Positions 14,756 through 27,993 of a DNA stretch of 64,000 nucleotides are shown here, one piece after another. Position 1 is the first letter of the stretch. Each line of letters opens with the position of its first letter. A program made the position numbers and the translations under genes. This stretch comes from Burhinus oedicnemus (lineage: Eukaryota > Chordata > Aves > Charadriiformes > Burhinidae), in NCBI GenBank assembly GCA_008921705.1, contig VFFE01007013.1:770722-834721 (forward strand). Reading direction: 5' to 3'. The notes beneath the pieces were generated by a model, which saw nothing but the letters and a program-made list of their open reading frames with translations, had not been told where the DNA came from and ran no database searches.

Positions 14756-14905
14756 GAGCATGAGCAAACAGATGACGGAAGTAAGTAGAGAACATTAAAC
14801 TTAATGAGAAATAGGTCTGCGTATCACAAAACAAGTTTATATGGGTTTTGTCTAAGGGATGTATAAGTAACCTGGGTTTTACATTTTCTTTTGGCCACAA
14901 AGGAC

Positions 14906-14920
14906 TTTTTTTTTTTTTTT
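14906..14920. repeat. T15 homopolymer
   Basis: Fifteen consecutive T residues. I recognise no minus-strand retroposon body next to it, so it is listed as a simple repeat. Confidence 0.85.
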
Positions 14921-17221
14921 AATGTGCTATGCAAAAATGAAGACCTTAGACTTCAGATGTTGCCTTCTTTATTTCATTAATGTTAATACAGGAAATCAAA
15001 AAAGATCACAAAAACACTATGTCTCATTATCAGGATGTTTCTTTTGATTCTGAACATGCCAGCAAAGAATGCTTGATCCAGCAACATCAAAAGATGAAAC
15101 CATTTGTGCTTAGTTGGTTTGCCTTAGATATTTTTTTCTTCAAGACAGAAGGTTTAGCTTTTTTTCCTAAACTCCAAAGCATGAGATTGCAAGTGTACAT
15201 CTTTTATTGCATCTGTATTTTATGGGAATATCTTACTCGGAGCACAACAGATGGACTCATTTTAGCCAAGGCTCGGAATCTTTAAATGTTATAGTATTAA
15301 TATGTGGCTACATAGGCCTATACTTTTATTACTGAGAGGCAGAGGCTGTTGATTTTAGTGCTTCTACACCGAGGAAAAGTAGCCAACAGCATAAGGCTTG
15401 CAGCATTAATTTTTTTATGTTGTTTTTTTTTAATAACAAAAATGTCCACATGAGGAAAATAGTTGCTGAATCAATTATTGACTATTTTTATATAGCTACT
15501 GTATTACAAATTTTATCCAACTGACCATACAGGTCCCTTAAAATTGTTTTGGTGATTCTAGCTGTGCAGAAGTTGTCAAAAATTCCCTGCTGGGTGTTAG
15601 TCAATGCACACTCCACTGCATTAAAACATAGAAGAAAATGTTATAAATTACACATTTTAAATTACAGCAATGCCTATGTTTTACTTCAGACCAGAAGCCA
15701 ATGGCTGTGTTTCAAGTTTTCAGGGGGCAGTCTTGATACTACTGTAGATGGAATATACTAGGTTTTTGCACAGATGGCACAATAGACCTGAGAGGTTCCG
15801 TTGTACAGATTTCATTGATGGCTTGCAGTGAATTTGTATCTTAGAAATGAGCTGATACAGTTTGGTAACTTTAACTGTCCACACTGTATTAAAAAGACGC
15901 ACTGTGGGCAAAGTGTATGGCATATACACAGGCAGTAGAGTCTTGCTGCTGAAATATGTATTTTATCACACTGTAATAATATCAAAATGATTGGAATTTT
16001 TGTTTGCATGGTTTTGCCGATTAATAAAGCTTAAAACCCATCTGACAGGATTACGGTAGCTAACTTCAAGCAAGTGACAGCTAAATGGCATAGGTAGACA
16101 ACTGAGAGGTAGTTAAACACAATGAAGTGTTGTTTTGCTTATTTTGCCAGTTCAGAAGGTATATATTTCACCTCTTGAAAGTTTTCCCATAATATTCCAC
16201 ATTTGGTGACAAATCCAAGGTGACAGCTGGAAGGCTCTTTCTATTCTTTCATGCTTTCCAGTATACTTGGAGTGGACCAAGGTTGTAATGAATTCCAGAA
16301 AACCAAGAGAATTTCCATCACGCACAATATCAAAATGTGGATCTGTACTTAACAAGAAATGCAATAATGGAGTAGTCTATGGGACTGCAGAGCATGGGGG
16401 ATTCATAATAGGATATGGACCCTCTTGTTCACCTTTCAAAATTTAGACCAGGTGAACAGCAGCTAATAGATTTTCCTGTTAGTGAGCTCCTGGGTGGCCT
16501 TTGTCAGAAGAGAGTTGTAATGAGCAAACATCCAGGTTGAGGGATGGAGGATCCAGGTGATCTCAGAGAGATGCTGCATGATCTTCTGTAGGTGGACCGG
16601 GGGGTCACAAGTGGTTTTGTAGGAACTGGTACTACTGTATTACACCCCTTTCTGCCGGAAATGGGTGTATGAGGAAGCAGCCTACCTTCTTGTCTGTCAC
16701 ACAGCTTGTGCAGAGCTGGCTCCAGGTGCAGACAAGGCAAGCAGAGGGATGACTTCCAGCCACTCTAGCATGTCTCATTTGCCTGTGCCATGTCCATGGA
16801 AACCCTGAGGGTGTTGCTAAAGCATGCAGGAGGCAGCTAGAAATAGGGGTATGGAGGGAGCAGCACTTCCTTGGTACAGCAGCCAGGTACAGCTTCTATC
16901 TCCTGCCTTTCTGTGGAAGCAGGGCCTACCATCTCAGTTCTCCAAATGGTCTTCGTCCCAAATTCCCCATCTCGCCACTGCCCCTCCCTTTTTGCTTTTC
17001 TCATGAGTGCTTCCTGTACTGATCATTTGCTTTACTTCTAAGTAAAAACCATTTCAAAATATCGAAGTGAGATGCCGCTCAGCTCTGAAATAATGTTTAT
17101 TCTGTCTCGCAGTTAAGTTGCCTCCTGAGAAGAAAGTAGACTGGCATTTTAATACAGCGCTACTATAGAGTAAAATTCAAAATATTCATTAATCAATTCG
17201 TTGATAACGTTAAAAATTTGG

Positions 17222-17232
17222 GCCGCCATTTT
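17222..17232 (-). promoter_or_regulatory. YY1-type consensus site
   Basis: The plus strand reads GCCGCCATTTT, so the minus strand reads AAAATGGCGGC, a full match to the YY1 consensus AAnATGGCGGC. It keeps two CpGs in a strongly AT-rich, CpG-poor neighbourhood, next to several TTAAT/ATTAAT motifs at 17,185-17,215. The match is seen directly. Use as a binding site is inference, and a single 11-bp match can arise by chance. Confidence 0.4.
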
Positions 17233-20200
17233 TACACATCAGGCATACGTATTAGTTTTCCCAATTCTTTTGTGAAATAGCTGAAGATTTTCACCTCGGT
17301 ACATGGTTTATATCCCTTAGGATGTGCATTTGCAGTCTTTCTGTTCAGGGAGCATCAAAAGAATGATTTTCAGGCCATTTTTAATTCTTCAGGCCATTCA
17401 TTTACAGAAACTGTGTGAATTACTCAAAGCAAAGTCTGAAATACTAATGCTTTAACATGTGCTACAGTGTGACAACTGAGGTAAATTTGTCTACGCTGTG
17501 AATTTGAAGCATGGGACTGACTCTAGGAGAACTGGTATGGACAAATGCTACCAACTAAATATCTTACTAGGGACTTGGGACCTGAAAGTGACATGGTCTT
17601 GTTATCATACTTTACTGATATGTTTTAGTTGTCAGTAGAACTTCTTTTTTTCTGGGATTGTCCTGCTCTGACTTACCTGTACTTTTCTGAAGCCAGCTGT
17701 GTTGCAGGGAGCTTGGGAACCTTTGCAGAGTGCTTTCATGGGGACATCCTAAGCTAAAAAACAGCCCAACCTTTTAGTTCATGCTTTTTTGAGTGATCTT
17801 GGATTACTCTGTGATTCTACATGAAACTGTATTAAGTTCACATGATAAGGTAGCTTGGACACTCAACTACACAAGATCTGATGTCTTGGCATTTTGAATT
17901 TATCAGGGTTAAACTGTGAATTGAAACTTTTTGAGGGGACTGAAGGAAGGTGTGCATGTATGTGTGTGAAGTAATAAAGTCACTTCTGCAAAGAAATGAC
18001 CAAAGAAAATGTTTGCCTGAGTCTGTAGGCTCTTACACACTTGTGACTGCTAAAAGTTGAACAGATCTCACCATAATTTTAAGACAGAAATAGTTACCAA
18101 TCAGATTTTACTGTTTATAAGTTGTAGTTTTTCTTCATTTTTTTTCACCTGAAATGTCTTGTTAAGAAACAGTAAACCTAAGTTGAGGTCGCAAACTTGT
18201 TATATTTTGGCAGTGGATAGCAGTGTGAGAGCAAATTTGAAAGAAAGTGTTAAGCTTTAAAGGTCTGCAGTTTGACAGGCTGTTATCTTTTATCCTTCCA
18301 GCACAAATCTTTATGCTGACTTCTCTTGTATCCCTCCATTCCCTGGGGGAACTCGGGTTCACTCGCATGTTGCTGGACAAGAGACAAAGAAGATCTGTTC
18401 AACACATGTAGAACAGATGCTCAGGGGAGGAGGGGGGAATTTTCCAGCGCAGTTACTGTAATATCCATTGCTGCTGTCTTGCTCCCTGTGTAAGCGCTGC
18501 TGGCCTCTGTAGAGCTAGTCTTGGGGATTTTCCCATCTTGGAGACAGCCCACCCAGAGAGCTGCCCTTGCAGACATTTGCATATCAAAAATAGTCTCGTA
18601 GGGTGTCACCTGCTTCCTCACTGACAGAGCACTTTTTAAGAAGGAAGCATAGAATAGATTGAAACACTGAATGGCTCACTTTTCAGAGACACAGCTTAGG
18701 GTATGCAAGAATATGGGGTCAGGAGAGAATACTTGCTGCTTGTGGTCACTCATAGCAATGGTGATCAACAAGAAGGCATCCCTTTTTCATGCTTTGTGGT
18801 TGAGCAAGTTGTGGACAGCAGGAGGTGAGGAGGTATGATGAGTCATGTACTTATCTGAGGTGTGTAGGTATGTGATACAGTAGGTATATAAGATGGGCAG
18901 ATGGAGCTAAAAATATAGCTATTTAAGAAATACAGTAATCTCTTAGGGAAATACTTGATCCTGGGAAGCATGGAAAGGCACTGTAATTGATGCTACGAGA
19001 GGGGAAAGGCAAATGGTCTTTGTAATTTGCCTGGTGTCTTTTGTGCAGATCTTTAAAGGACTTTTCTGCCAGGGCGATCAAACATAGGATGAATTGGTTG
19101 CAGTGACTTCAGTCCTTGGAATAACAGCAGTGAAGATGCAAGGCATGGAGAAATTACTCTGAGGCATTAAACATCAGCCAGTTATGCTGCATTTTTGTTC
19201 TGTTGTTTTCAACAGCACATGGGGGCACAGCAAAAATGGATGCAGGACAGAATTTGCCCTTCCTAATTAATATGCATAGTTAGATTCTAGCCCAGCGTAG
19301 CTAAAGCAGCAAATACACATTCTGCTACAGCTTACCAGATGATCAAAAATGAAGTAAAAATGAAAATATAGTCTACTGCTGTATATATTACTGTTCCCCA
19401 GACTCCACAATTGCTTGTTCCATTGGTCAGGTGCAATCACACTTAGAAACAGCCATACACTCTGCTGCTACAGAGTTATATGACTACTGAGTGGCTTTAC
19501 CACAGTGCAATATGGCTCAGTCACTGCTTGCATGTATCAAACTTTGGGACCACCCGATGAGAATGGGGAATTAGGGACTTGCAAAGCACCTTTTCAGGTG
19601 GGACAAATATTTCAGGTAGGGAAATATTTGTAGACAAAGTTCCCAGGACAGAGGGGTGTTTCTGCAAACACAGAAAATAAAGCATCTGGCCTTGGCGGAA
19701 AACAGAAATGTCATTGTGACATGTAGCAACCTGGCAAAATGAGGGAGTGTGAAACCTTACCACTGAGTTTGGAAAATGGTTCAGGCTGCTTCTCCTCTCT
19801 CTGAGGAAAGCTGTCTACAGCTGTATTTTCGTATGTGCACAAATATATACAATAGGTTAATGAGTCCATTTTGTTCTCAAGAAATGATGGAATGGTCTGC
19901 TCAGTAGTGTGCTTTGGCTCCCCTACATCATTTGCGTTCGTGAATGTCCTGGGATGATTGAGGTGTAGGCTAAGGCACTAAGGCAGAAGCATTGCCTTGA
20001 GTTTATTAGTTGCAGCATATGATTTTGTTTAGGTGTTTAAAACTGGAAAAAAAGCATTCAAAATACTTTCCAGGTAGGCAATGTCTTCTTACATGGAGAA
20101 TATCTCAGCTGGCTTTAAAGAATCGCTTGTTGTTTCTCCCTCAGTAGTCCTGTCCTTTTACAGTAGTTTGCTATGCAATGGTGACCAAAGGGAATAAAAG

Positions 20201-21539
20201 ACATGTGCTTGATAGTTGTATTCATTTCCGTCTGAGATATCCCAGAAGACAATGTTGGGTTCTTGCTCCTCCACCTCTGTTCTTACTTGCTACCTGGTTC
20301 AGTCTTGGTACAAGCAGAGTTACTATGGGAGGTGATGACTTCTGCAAAGTAGGCACAATCTGGCCATCTCTTTCCAGCAGGCTGAAAGGGGTATTTGTTG
20401 GGATGTGCTTTGAGGTGGAATATCATCCCCTTGTGTTATATTTGTTACTGCATCTTCCTAACTGATGTACTGGAGTACCAAAGTGCTCTCAGTTCAGAAT
20501 GAAAATTGGGGTTGGATGTTTTACAAACAGAGCAAGCTGTCAGTGCTGTCAGATCTCAGGTTAAAATTGTAGCTGTAGTATGCACAGTTTTTTACATTTT
20601 GTGGAAATAAATATAACGCAGCCTGTAACCAGTTAGGCCACAGCCATTTGGTATCACCAATAACAGTGGAAAGTTTTCAAGAAATAGGATATATTCTGTT
20701 TTTTTGTTCAAGGCAATGAGGGCATTAAACATGTGATGCTGAATGGAACTTCAAAATATTTACTTATTTCATATGAAATATTTTAAAAGTGCTAGGCTCA
20801 GGACAGCTGAGTTGTAGTTTATTAAGATATTATGAGTCACCTCATAAATGTGAACTCCCTTTACACAAATACAGTGATCAAACGACAAACCAGGATCTGC
20901 TTTGAGTGCTAAGCATCTTTAACAACCTTGATAATTTTCACTTGCTTTAGGCGAAATTGTTTACCTTCTTTATTACTGAACTTGCCAGTAGTTAAATTAA
21001 GGGTTTTTTTATGACCTTTTCTAAAACGTTTACAAAAATGGGATTGTAAATGAAGCTGATAACAAGCAAAAAAACCCCAACAACCCACACCAGGGAAAAA
21101 AGCTATAATGTAACAATCGCCTCAAGTTTAGTAAAATGAAATGGTGGGAAACTCAAATTTTGTAGAACGTAAAGGATCTTTATGGCATGGAAATGTGTCT
21201 GAGTTGGGGGTTTTCTGGAACATATTTCCATAAAATCAATAACATGGTCAAGTGGCTTTACTCTTATGGTTTCCTGGGGCTATTGCTATTTTACAGAGAT
21301 TAGTCCACTGGACATCCCAAATTTCTTATTTTTATTATTCATACTTTACACTGTAGTTTAGACTAAACCACCTCTTGCCAGTTTTAGAAGACATTCTTTT
21401 TACTGTCTTGCTACTTCCTTATGTTATTACTCTATTTGATATCATGGTGAGTTTAATTTTTGAGAATAATAACCTGCAAATACAGGGTTTTCTTTTTATT
21501 AGTCTGGCCTCCTGTTTAAATGCATGTTCAGTTACTGCC

Positions 21540-21553
21540 TTTTTTTTTTTTTT
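21540..21553. repeat. T14 homopolymer
   Basis: Fourteen consecutive T residues followed by AACACAG. The T run and CACAG resemble a splice acceptor on the plus strand, but no convincing open exon follows. Confidence 0.8.
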
Positions 21554-24155
21554 AACACAGTAGAATCACAGTGCTTATTAGTCGTGCAGTCTGCTTTCAA
21601 AATAAAAGTTACTTTAGATACAGAACCTGCTTTTGAATCCTTGAACTGGCGAGTAAAGCACTTGCCCAGTTTCAATCACATCAGCTGGATTTCAGCCAAA
21701 TCTCTCAGTGCTTAAAGTTCCTGTGTTTAAGCATCTTGGTTGTGATTCCAGGATCAACTTAATATGGTCCAGAATGGTCTTGCATTTAAGTACCATCTAG
21801 TTTTGGTTAGAAGGGATCATTTGGACCTTCTGTCACTTCAGCTGCCTTTCTGAGGGTATGATGCTCCTAGTTTGCCTAATGCAATGAAAATAGGCAAGTC
21901 ACACAGCTGTGGTTCATATAGAAGGATGCTGTATTGCCAATACTTCTACAGGATGGTTTTTGAGCTTCTTGTTAGTCTAAGCCTCTCTCCCTTTTCCTGC
22001 ACTCCTGGGATTGGATATTAATATATATTAAAATTTAGGAATGACTTTAAAAGTTATTTTTGAGTGTGATGTGAATACATATTCCTTAGAGGAGTCTTGG
22101 TATTCTCATGCCTTTGGTATTACTACTTTGTCTATGTTGGCTAAAAAAAAAAGGAAGTAAAAAAGGTTCATCTGGCCCTGAAATTCCAGATGCCTGAGAT
22201 TAAAAGAGAGGACTGGGTTATCCCATAATCTATACTGGCACTATAGCTGCTAAGTAATTTAATGTGAATGCTGTGGAAATGATGATGTATGCCATCAATT
22301 GCTGTGAACACAGCTGTGTTTCATCAATCTCTGTTTCCCATACTGAGACAGAGAACTATCAATGACTTTTACACATTTGATGTCAGCATTTGGGTAGGTC
22401 TGAGGTTTAATTATTTTATGGAGTTTTGTTTCAGTCATCTTGGGTCCTCCCGTTTCTTTTTGTTTTTATTCAGTAGCCAGTAAGACATCATTATTTTAAT
22501 AGCTAACAAAGAGAAATCTCAAATGAAAAAAATCTGCTTTGTTCATGGGAACTGAGATAGAAAGCGACAATATCCCACTTTTAGACTGACTTTACTGGTC
22601 TGTCATTCATCATATGACAGTTAAATTGGTTCCCTTCCTGGCTGACAAAATATCCCAAGTCTGGGGTGCTCAGCCATTGCACCATTCCGGACGAACATTT
22701 GCTTGGCTGTGGATTGCCACTTCTCTCAGTTTTTTTCCTCTCTCTGTTTACTCTTTTGTCCTAAGAGATGTTTCTTTATTTCTGCCTCTTTTTGCCTTGA
22801 CAGCATATTAAATTGATTTCCAGTAATAACTTTCTTTTCCCCAGTCAAAATTCTCCTAATCCTCATCTCAAGCTGTGGAGAGAATTTCTCTCAATGTTCA
22901 GCTCACTGTCAGATAATAGTCCCAGTGGCAAGGCTGTCGTGGTGCCGCACTAAATTGATGGAAAAATTTGAAATGACGTGGTTCTGGGTTGCTGTATTGG
23001 GTGTTTCAAAGGCACAGAGCCAAAAATGGGTTCCGATTTACTGTGACTTAATTCAGTCATGACGTAGGTCAAAAGCCTTGATCCTAATCATTGTAAGGCA
23101 GCAGATGCTATACTACCCTGTTCCCACGTTACTGGTTTTATGTAGGAGCTGCTGCCAGGTTGTAGTACATGTGCAACGTACTATGAAGTGTTCTAGCAGA
23201 ACTCTTGTTATCTAGATCAGGCAGTGACTTATCTTTACTGGATGATTTAAAGCATTTTATATACTTGTACATATCATCTTATTATAGACTAGCTCTGTTT
23301 ATATTTATCAACTTCTTATACATAAGGAAATAAAACTATCATACACTTCTCGTAACACCTTTGGCATGCGTATCATGAATATAACATAATTTCAACTCAA
23401 GTCAAACATGCCCCTCGTGTTTTATTTACATCTACCTATCAGAGGGAAAAGTAGGTATGTTCATTTACACTTTATCATATTTTGGTTTCTTATTAGACTG
23501 CATAAGCAATGTGTGAGAAAAGGTGCAAACTGTGTACATAAATTTGTTCTCAGTTTAATATTAAAGATCCCTATCTGGAGCTGCCTTTTCAGGGAAAAAT
23601 TTGTAATGCTCAGGCTACATTTAGACATACTTTACATCAGTGCAATCGGAAAAAATTTTAGTTCTGCTATCTTGGTGATAATTTTTAATACCAATGCTGC
23701 TATTCACAGCAGAATGACAGTTTCCGCCTCTATTTTTTGATCACTTCTACCTTAATCTCTCTCCTTCTTAGTCCAGAAGTGCCTAGTTTTGTCTAGTACT
23801 TAAGTGAAGAGTGCTTTTCATTTATAAGCACATTAGGCTGGATATTAGGTTGTATTGTTTAGTACATCCTGGTGCAAACCTAATGCACAGTACTGGTGGG
23901 ATAATACAATGTGTACAAACATAGTTCGGTTTTGAATCTAGTCATGACTTATCTAAGTAAGCGTCCTAACGTGGGTGACTCTGCAACGAACATCGTATTT
24001 AACAGCTGTGATATTGGGGAAATGTATGAGGTCAGAGGTGAATTTTTTTAGTAATAGCATCACATTTTGTAGCATGAATTGCAGACTTGAGAAAAGGCTA
24101 AAAAGACAATAAACATTATGTGTCCTAGTATGTTTTTGGTTTAGTACCTATTATT

Positions 24156-24200
24156 TTGTTTTGGTTTGGTTTGGTTTGGTTTTTGGGGTTTTTTTTGTTA
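24156..24200. repeat. (TTTGG)n pentanucleotide repeat
   Basis: About five units of TTTGG with T-rich flanks, running into GGGG and an eight-T tract. It is a simple repeat with G clusters on the plus strand and no associated gene. Confidence 0.85.
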
Positions 24201-26625
24201 AAAAAAGTGTTCTTGGGCTTCAGTTCAAATACTAGGTAGAATTTTACCAAGCTCTTTGTAAATATGTGCCTCAAAAATAATTACTTCTGCTAGTATTTTT
24301 CTAGTGCATAGATATATGTCTCCCCAAGTAAGCCCAGAAAGAGACATAGAAATCTCTATAATATACTAGGATTTGACTTGCAAGGAGAAGTGAGTTATTA
24401 AAAGAAATAGAAGAAAAACGAAAGAAAACCTATGCCTTTAATGAACAGAATAAAGGGGAAAAGAGAACGTTGATTTAATCTATTGATTTTCTGTGAAGTA
24501 AAAGAACAGATGTTTTCTGTTAGGTCCCTGGATAAAATTCAGTAGGCGCCACTAATACTTACGGACTGGTGACTTCTGATAAGATTGAAAATTGATGTCT
24601 GTTCTATTGTTACCAAATGCATATGGCAGGTCACACTGCTGTAGGTGACTCATTTCAGAATACTTTAATACAGAAACTATATCTCGTTTTCCTAGACTGA
24701 GACAAAACCAAGAAATATTTTACCAACAATTTTCAGCTCCAAAGACATGTCAGCCGTGAAGAGTTTAATGCTTATAGTAGGCAGTGGAACACATAGAGCT
24801 CCTTTGTTGTATGTCTGCATCCCTTTGGATGTCTAGAAAAAGTGTAGATTGTCTTTATTTGCCTTATTTCTATTTGTCAGTCATCTCTTTGAATGCTTAA
24901 TTCAATAATTATCTACAGAGGTGCTCAGGGAGATGTGATTAAACTGTAGAGGTGTTGGAAGCAAGTCATTTCAACATTGGCCCGGTTTATCTGACCGCCC
25001 CTCCTTTGACTGATCCAAACATTAAACAGACCACATTTAATGGAAGTTCAAAGGCTTCCCCAAAAGGTTCAGAAAGCTCTGTGATCAGAAGGGGAAAAAA
25101 AAAGTTTCTTGCTTGCCTTCTTGGAAACCACTCGAAGCAACATAATTCTGGAATTCAGGTTGTCCCCTGGTGCTTTTTGAGAGGCCTGAGCAAAGTTTGC
25201 TGAGGTCAGTGCAGAGGCTTCCAGGTGTCTTGTCAGCTTTCAGGCAAGGAGAGCAGAAAATCCATGCAGAATGTCCCGTGAATGCAAATGAAGCACACAC
25301 GTGATGCGTATGTTTATACACGTACACATATCCACTTGCCTATATAGACATACATATATACATAAGGCAAAGAATTTGAATTCTTGCTTTGAACGTGAAA
25401 TCCACCTCAGATACTGCACTACTAGGCAGGATCTTTCTACAAGGTGACTGGAGTCTTTTCTTCACACTTCTCTTACAAGGAAGACTAGAAGGCCTTCCTT
25501 CTTAGCCTTCCTGAGATTTTTGGTGCGGGCCTTTTATGTATTTAAATATATGCACATGCACACGCACACACCCACCATATTCACTGTCTTGCCTTCCCGC
25601 TGTTTCTGTACCTCCTGGAAGTTGCTATAAACTGCACAGGGAAGTATTTAAAATAACAAAAATACAGGTTTAAAACCTGTGTTTTCTTGATGAAGTGACT
25701 TCTAGGTATGTGCTTGGATTTGTTTAGATTTGCAGTAGCTTTTTTTGCAGTAGCAGGTCATTTCATACAGTGTGCAGAGAGGACAGAGAATTCATTGTGG
25801 CAGAAAGTAATTGTGACAACTGTGGGACTCACCTGCAAGTTGTGGGTTATAAAACGTGGTACTTGGACTCCAGCCTGGGGCAGATTAGTTTCTACTTATG
25901 GGTGAAATTTGTAGAGAATCCAGAAAACCTATAAAAGGCTCTAAGGCTCTTAATGAGAGACTTATGTAGCATAAAATGACGTACTCCTTTAAAGACTTGA
26001 AGAAAGCAAGAAAGAATTTGAGAAAGAGCATGGCATAGTTTTGATGTGATGTCTTAGGTATGAGCTAGTCAATATTGTTTATAAATCTCCCTTTTGTGAG
26101 GCATCAGGTCAAAAATTATAGTGATCTCCAGAACATTGCTTACTACTTAAAATGAATCTCAAATATAACCCAGCTGATGTGTAATAGACATTACAGACTT
26201 GGAATGAAGTCAGATGAACGGAAACATAATTTAACTTTCCAAGTTTCTTTTACTTTCAAAGTATTTTAAATGTCTGATTATAACAGATTCTGTAAAGAGT
26301 AGTTGACTCTCAGCTGTTAAGCAGATCCAAATCTCTAAAGAGGTTTTCCTGAGAGGGGAAAAAAAAAAAGACAGTGAGAACTGGGCAATGTTCCCTATTC
26401 TTGAGAATGCTATAGGACTTTTAACTGCTGTATGATCAACTTTACTTAAAGAGACATCTGTAACCTCCTACAGATTCTAATCGCGGTCTTGTGTCAGTAT
26501 TACATGTAATCCCATGCCCAAATTTAACAGTTGTCCTGCTGAAGTCACTGAAATTAGCAAATGGAGAAGGAATTATTCACATGCTCAATTTGATATCAAG
26601 TATTCATAAATTTTGAAGCCCAAAA

Positions 26626-27125
26626 GTTATTAAAATCATCTAGTCAGGCTCTTTGCACTATTCAGGCTGTAGATCATTAATCCATGCTTTCTACAGTGCT
26701 TCAGGAGCTGTCTGGGATAGAATATGTATTTTTGAAGGATATCCAATCTTGAATTAAAGGCTTCAAGTGATGGACAGTGAATGATAGCTGTGTATCGTCT
26801 AGTTGAATGGTTAACTTTCACTCAGAAGAAATACACTTTTGATTTCTAATCTGAATTTTTACAGATTCAGCCACTGGATACTGTATTTTACCTGCTTGGT
26901 TTCAGTAGCCTTTATCAGTCTCCTCCTTTTCTTCTCAGATAGGCATGCAAGGACATTAATCTACTCCTTGCTAATCTTGCTTTTGAGGAAAGCAAATGAA
27001 CTGAATTTAAGTGAGACCTTGAATCATTCTTGTACTTGTTTTGTTAGCCCTTTCCAATTTTGTTATGCTTCAAATGTGTTTGCTCACTCTTCTAAATTGG
27101 GAGCAGTGTGCCTTGTCTGGAGAGA
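26626..27125 (-). mobile_element. Old, diverged CR1-like LINE 3' fragment
   Basis: Read on the plus strand, this segment follows the reverse complement of an old sauropsid CR1 3' region. In the expected order are a TCATCTAGTC block (about 26,637), ATCCAATCTTGA (about 26,741), GGCTTCAAGTGATGG (about 26,759), GAATGGTTAA (about 26,805), ATTTCTAATCTGAATTT (about 26,843), and then a block resembling the ATGAACTGA...TTAAGTGAGACC...AATCATTCTTGT...CCTTTCCAATTTT series (26,996-27,062). Identity is low and there are many indels, so it is clearly older than the CR1 at 34.66 kb. The 109-codon plus-strand frame inside it (26,839-27,168) is antisense to the element and is not a gene. Family assignment comes from recalled consensus order, and the boundaries are approximate. 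Confidence 0.68.
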
Positions 27126-27397
27126 CAACTTTCTGATGAGCAACAAAGCCCGACACTCAGAAGCATGAGCAGTTTGGTTCAGATAAGGACATGAAACTCC
27201 AGACTCATAATAAACCCCTCATTCCAAACTCCTCATGCTATTTCAAATATGCAGTATCTGTCTAGACTCTGCATGAGAAAAGCTCCCTGATATTGTAGCA
27301 GAGAGGCAATAGAAGATATTGAAATGGACAACGAAATACATGGGAATGACAATAGTTGCACACACAGATCCTGTGTTTCTATTTAACAAGAAGAGTA

Positions 27398-27487
27398 GGT
27401 CCTATTGTGCAAGGTTTAAGTCCTGTTGACATCCATGTTCACTAACAGCATTTGAGAACACATAGTGCCTTGCAAGTCTGGGCCCTG
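27398..27487. repeat. Old palindromic interspersed repeat (relic)
   Basis: TGCAAGG at 27,408-27,414 is mirrored by CCTTGCA at 27,468-27,474, with GGTCC outside on the left and GGGCCC outside on the right. The interior, around GTTGACATCCATG, resembles a sequence I associate with a very common, strongly decayed palindromic repeat of reptile and bird genomes (consensus-like core TTGACTTCAATGG). I cannot name the family. A related-looking copy lies at 33,951-34,090. It may be a non-autonomous DNA transposon relic. Confidence 0.4.
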
Positions 27488-27993
27488 TGCTGACAGAAGA
27501 TTGAAATAGAAATGAAGAGTTGTTTTAAGTGCTAGCTAGGAATTCATTGAAAAGGCATGTACTAATCTGTGACCACTTGTTTACAGCCTAAATCTGTATC
27601 AACAAGATAGCTTTATACTGATGATACGAAGTCAGTCAAATGACTTGGCTTTGGTCTAAAAGTAATCTAGGACAAATTGCAGCATCATCCAAATTCCAGC
27701 ATCCAGTTTTCCACTCGCAGAAGCCCCATCCACCTGTACTATCTTTTCCCCTGGAGTTTAGGTCAACCATTCATATCAGATTTGCACTAGAAACTTGCTG
27801 AACTGACTCAAGTTTCCTGCCAGGAATATAAACATCTTATCACAAGGGGCTTGCAAGGCTGTTGATATAGGTGATGGTCACAATCAGAGGCTTGATCATC
27901 TTTCCACTGGGTATCACATTCATGCAGATGCTACTATCTTTAAAGAAATAATTGTATTTATGTTTCCTGCTATGCCTCTAGGAAGGTAGAGCT

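Larger units (their letters stand above)
12602..26625. other. AT-rich unique non-coding DNA
   Basis: I recognise no gene here. The region holds scattered simple repeats and small palindromes listed separately, T runs at 14,906-14,920 and 21,540-21,553, and a 14-bp palindrome ATTTCATATGAAAT at 20,766-20,779. Small CA-rich patches occur near 25,550-25,575. Open frames are short and have no domain. A subset may be conserved regulatory DNA, for example around 17.2 kb, but conservation cannot be seen from one genome. Confidence 0.65.

Noticed and set aside
21524..21600. T14 tract plus AACACAG as a splice acceptor
   Set aside because: The sequence after it gives no convincing exon and no donor at a sensible distance.
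26839..27168. 109-codon plus-strand frame
   Set aside because: Lies within and antisense to the old CR1-like fragment. The peptide has no domain.
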